From positions 1-6,520 of the forward strand of contig CAAGDY010000481.1 of the NCBI GenBank assembly GCA_900768695.1: a DNA stretch of 6,520 bases, given 5' to 3'. The position numbers were made by a program, and so were the translations under genes. The stretch comes from an uncultured Anaerovibrio sp. (lineage in GTDB: Bacteria; Bacillota; Negativicutes; Selenomonadales; Selenomonadaceae). The notes below the pieces were generated by a model that was not told the DNA's origin, ran no database searches, and saw only the letters and a list, made by a program, of their open reading frames with translations. Below are positions 5,639-6,520 of the stretch, piece after piece; position 1 is the first letter of the stretch, and the number at the start of each line of letters is the position of its first letter.

Positions 5639-6520
5639 TTATTTTTTTACGATGCGGTAGGTCTGGTCAATTGAGGTGCCAGTTTCTACATCGTACGTAT
5701 CAATGGCAAAGCTGTTGTTGGTGATGCGTACCACGGAGTAGGTTGGCTTCCAGCTCTGGCTACGGGCTGCAATATAGTTCTGAGGCTGGCCGATAAGCTC
5801 ATAGAACTTGGAGCCGGTAGCAGAGTTGGAGGATACGTACAGGGTTCCCTTTGGATTGACAACAGTTCCCTGCTTCATGTCAGAGATGGTGTAGCAGTTA
5901 TTATTCTTTACGAACTCATCCTTGACAGCTTTATCCTTGAGAGCCGTATCCAGCGCCTTGTGGGATTCACCGGACTGACCTTCGCCCTTATATTCTGCAA
6001 AATCAGGGTGTGCCTGACCGTCACTGCTTATCTGGTAACTGCGGGAATAGGTATGGTCGTGTCCCTGCAGAACCACGTCAATCTTATTGGCATCAAAAAC
6101 AGGTGTCAGCTTTGTCCTGAGCAGCATGCCGTCAGAGTCGGAATGGTCAAGGCCGCTGCCGTAAATATCCTGATGCATTACCACAATGCGCCATTTGGCG
6201 GCTGGGTGGGCGGCTACCGCCTTCTTTACCAGTGCCTCACTGTCTGCTGTGTTGTAATTGTTGGCATTCAGCACGATGAACAGCGCCGGTCCGTAGGTGT
6301 AATAGTAGCCGTGTCCTGCATTGGTTTTTGCTGTGCCCTGAAAAGCGTTAGGGACATTGAAGTGATTTTGATAACCGGCAGTCATGCTGTCATGGTTGCC
6401 AACGGTGGTGGCAACAGGAACGTTGCGCAATGCCTTGGCGGAAAGATAGCCTGCATACTGGATTTCCTGCAGCTTGATTTTGTCTTCGGCCTGATTGGCC
6501 GCAACCTCATTTATCTGGTC
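5639..6520 (-). CDS. Metallophosphoesterase (calcineurin/purple acid phosphatase-like), 5' end outside window
   Basis: This hydrolyses phosphate esters using a two-metal centre; the substrate is unknown. The reading frame is open from the right edge to the TAA at 5639-5641, giving 293 visible residues with the N-terminus missing. An internal TTG at 6430-6428 is not the start, because the frame continues upstream with conserved-looking sequence. The first visible residues, DQIN, fit the end of the metal-binding GD motif. Further motifs are GNHD (visible residues 41-44), the metal-ligand His in VVMHQD (H116) and GHDHTYSR (153-160, H154 and H156). The upstream DxH motif and any signal peptide or N-terminal Fn3-like domain are outside the window, so export is inferred from relatives and not seen. 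The C-terminus has no sortase or membrane anchor. The gene is convergent with the chemotaxis gene and shares its terminator. Confidence 0.92.
   Translation of the reverse strand, partial: DQINEVAANQAEDKIKLQEIQYAGYLSAKALRNVPVATTVGNHDSMTAGYQNHFNVPNAFQGTAKTNAGHGYYYTYGPALFIVLNANNYNTADSEALVKKAVAAHPAAKWRIVVMHQDIYGSGLDHSDSDGMLLRTKLTPVFDANKIDVVLQGHDHTYSRSYQISSDGQAHPDFAEYKGEGQSGESHKALDTALKDKAVKDEFVKNNNCYTISDMKQGTVVNPKGTLYVSSNSATGSKFYELIGQPQNYIAARSQSWKPTYSVVRITNNSFAIDTYDVETGTSIDQTYRIVKK

Noticed and set aside
6428..6430. TTG considered as the phosphoesterase start
   Set aside because: The frame stays open for 30 more codons to the window edge, including the likely end of the GD metal-binding motif, so the true start is outside the window.

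Overview
This 6.5 kb window is ordinary bacterial chromosome with four protein genes. In order they are a complete leucyl-tRNA synthetase gene (leuS, +), a complete Na+/serine-threonine symporter gene (sstT, +), a complete short membrane-anchored methyl-accepting chemotaxis protein gene (+), and the 3' portion of a metallophosphoesterase gene (-) that runs off the right edge. The strong AGGAGG ribosome sites, TTGACA/TATAAT-type promoters, intrinsic terminators and protein styles suggest a Firmicutes-grade anaerobe. My best guess is a motile member of the Negativicutes (Selenomonas/Anaerovibrio-like). That taxonomic call is an impression from the protein sequences and was not tested by a search.

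Layout. Positions 1-63 hold a stem-loop with a U-rich tail directly before the leuS ribosome site. It looks like the terminator half of an attenuator such as a T-box, whose upstream part would lie outside the window. leuS (64-2541) is followed by an intrinsic terminator. A near-consensus sigma-A promoter at 2664-2692 then drives sstT (2746-3972). The 212 bp gap after sstT contains a second good promoter (4034-4063), an 11-bp-stem intrinsic terminator (4112-4147) and then the ribosome site and start of the chemotaxis gene (4185-5393). The terminator therefore lies in the leader of the chemotaxis gene, downstream of that gene's apparent promoter. The gap between the chemotaxis gene and the convergent phosphoesterase gene contains a small imperfect repeat/hairpin and a 17-bp-stem terminator with T-runs on both sides, which can serve both genes.

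How the genes relate. Each gene has its own signals, so these look like four separate transcription units and not an operon. leuS is housekeeping. sstT imports serine and threonine using the sodium gradient. The chemotaxis protein feeds the CheA/CheW signalling array but has no recognisable external sensor domain. The phosphoesterase probably acts on extracytoplasmic phosphate esters, but its N-terminus is not visible. I found no CRISPR array, transposon, tRNA or rRNA, and nothing that amounts to a new multi-gene system. The points most worth checking are the promoter-terminator unit before the chemotaxis gene and a non-standard residue pair in the leucyl-tRNA synthetase editing site.
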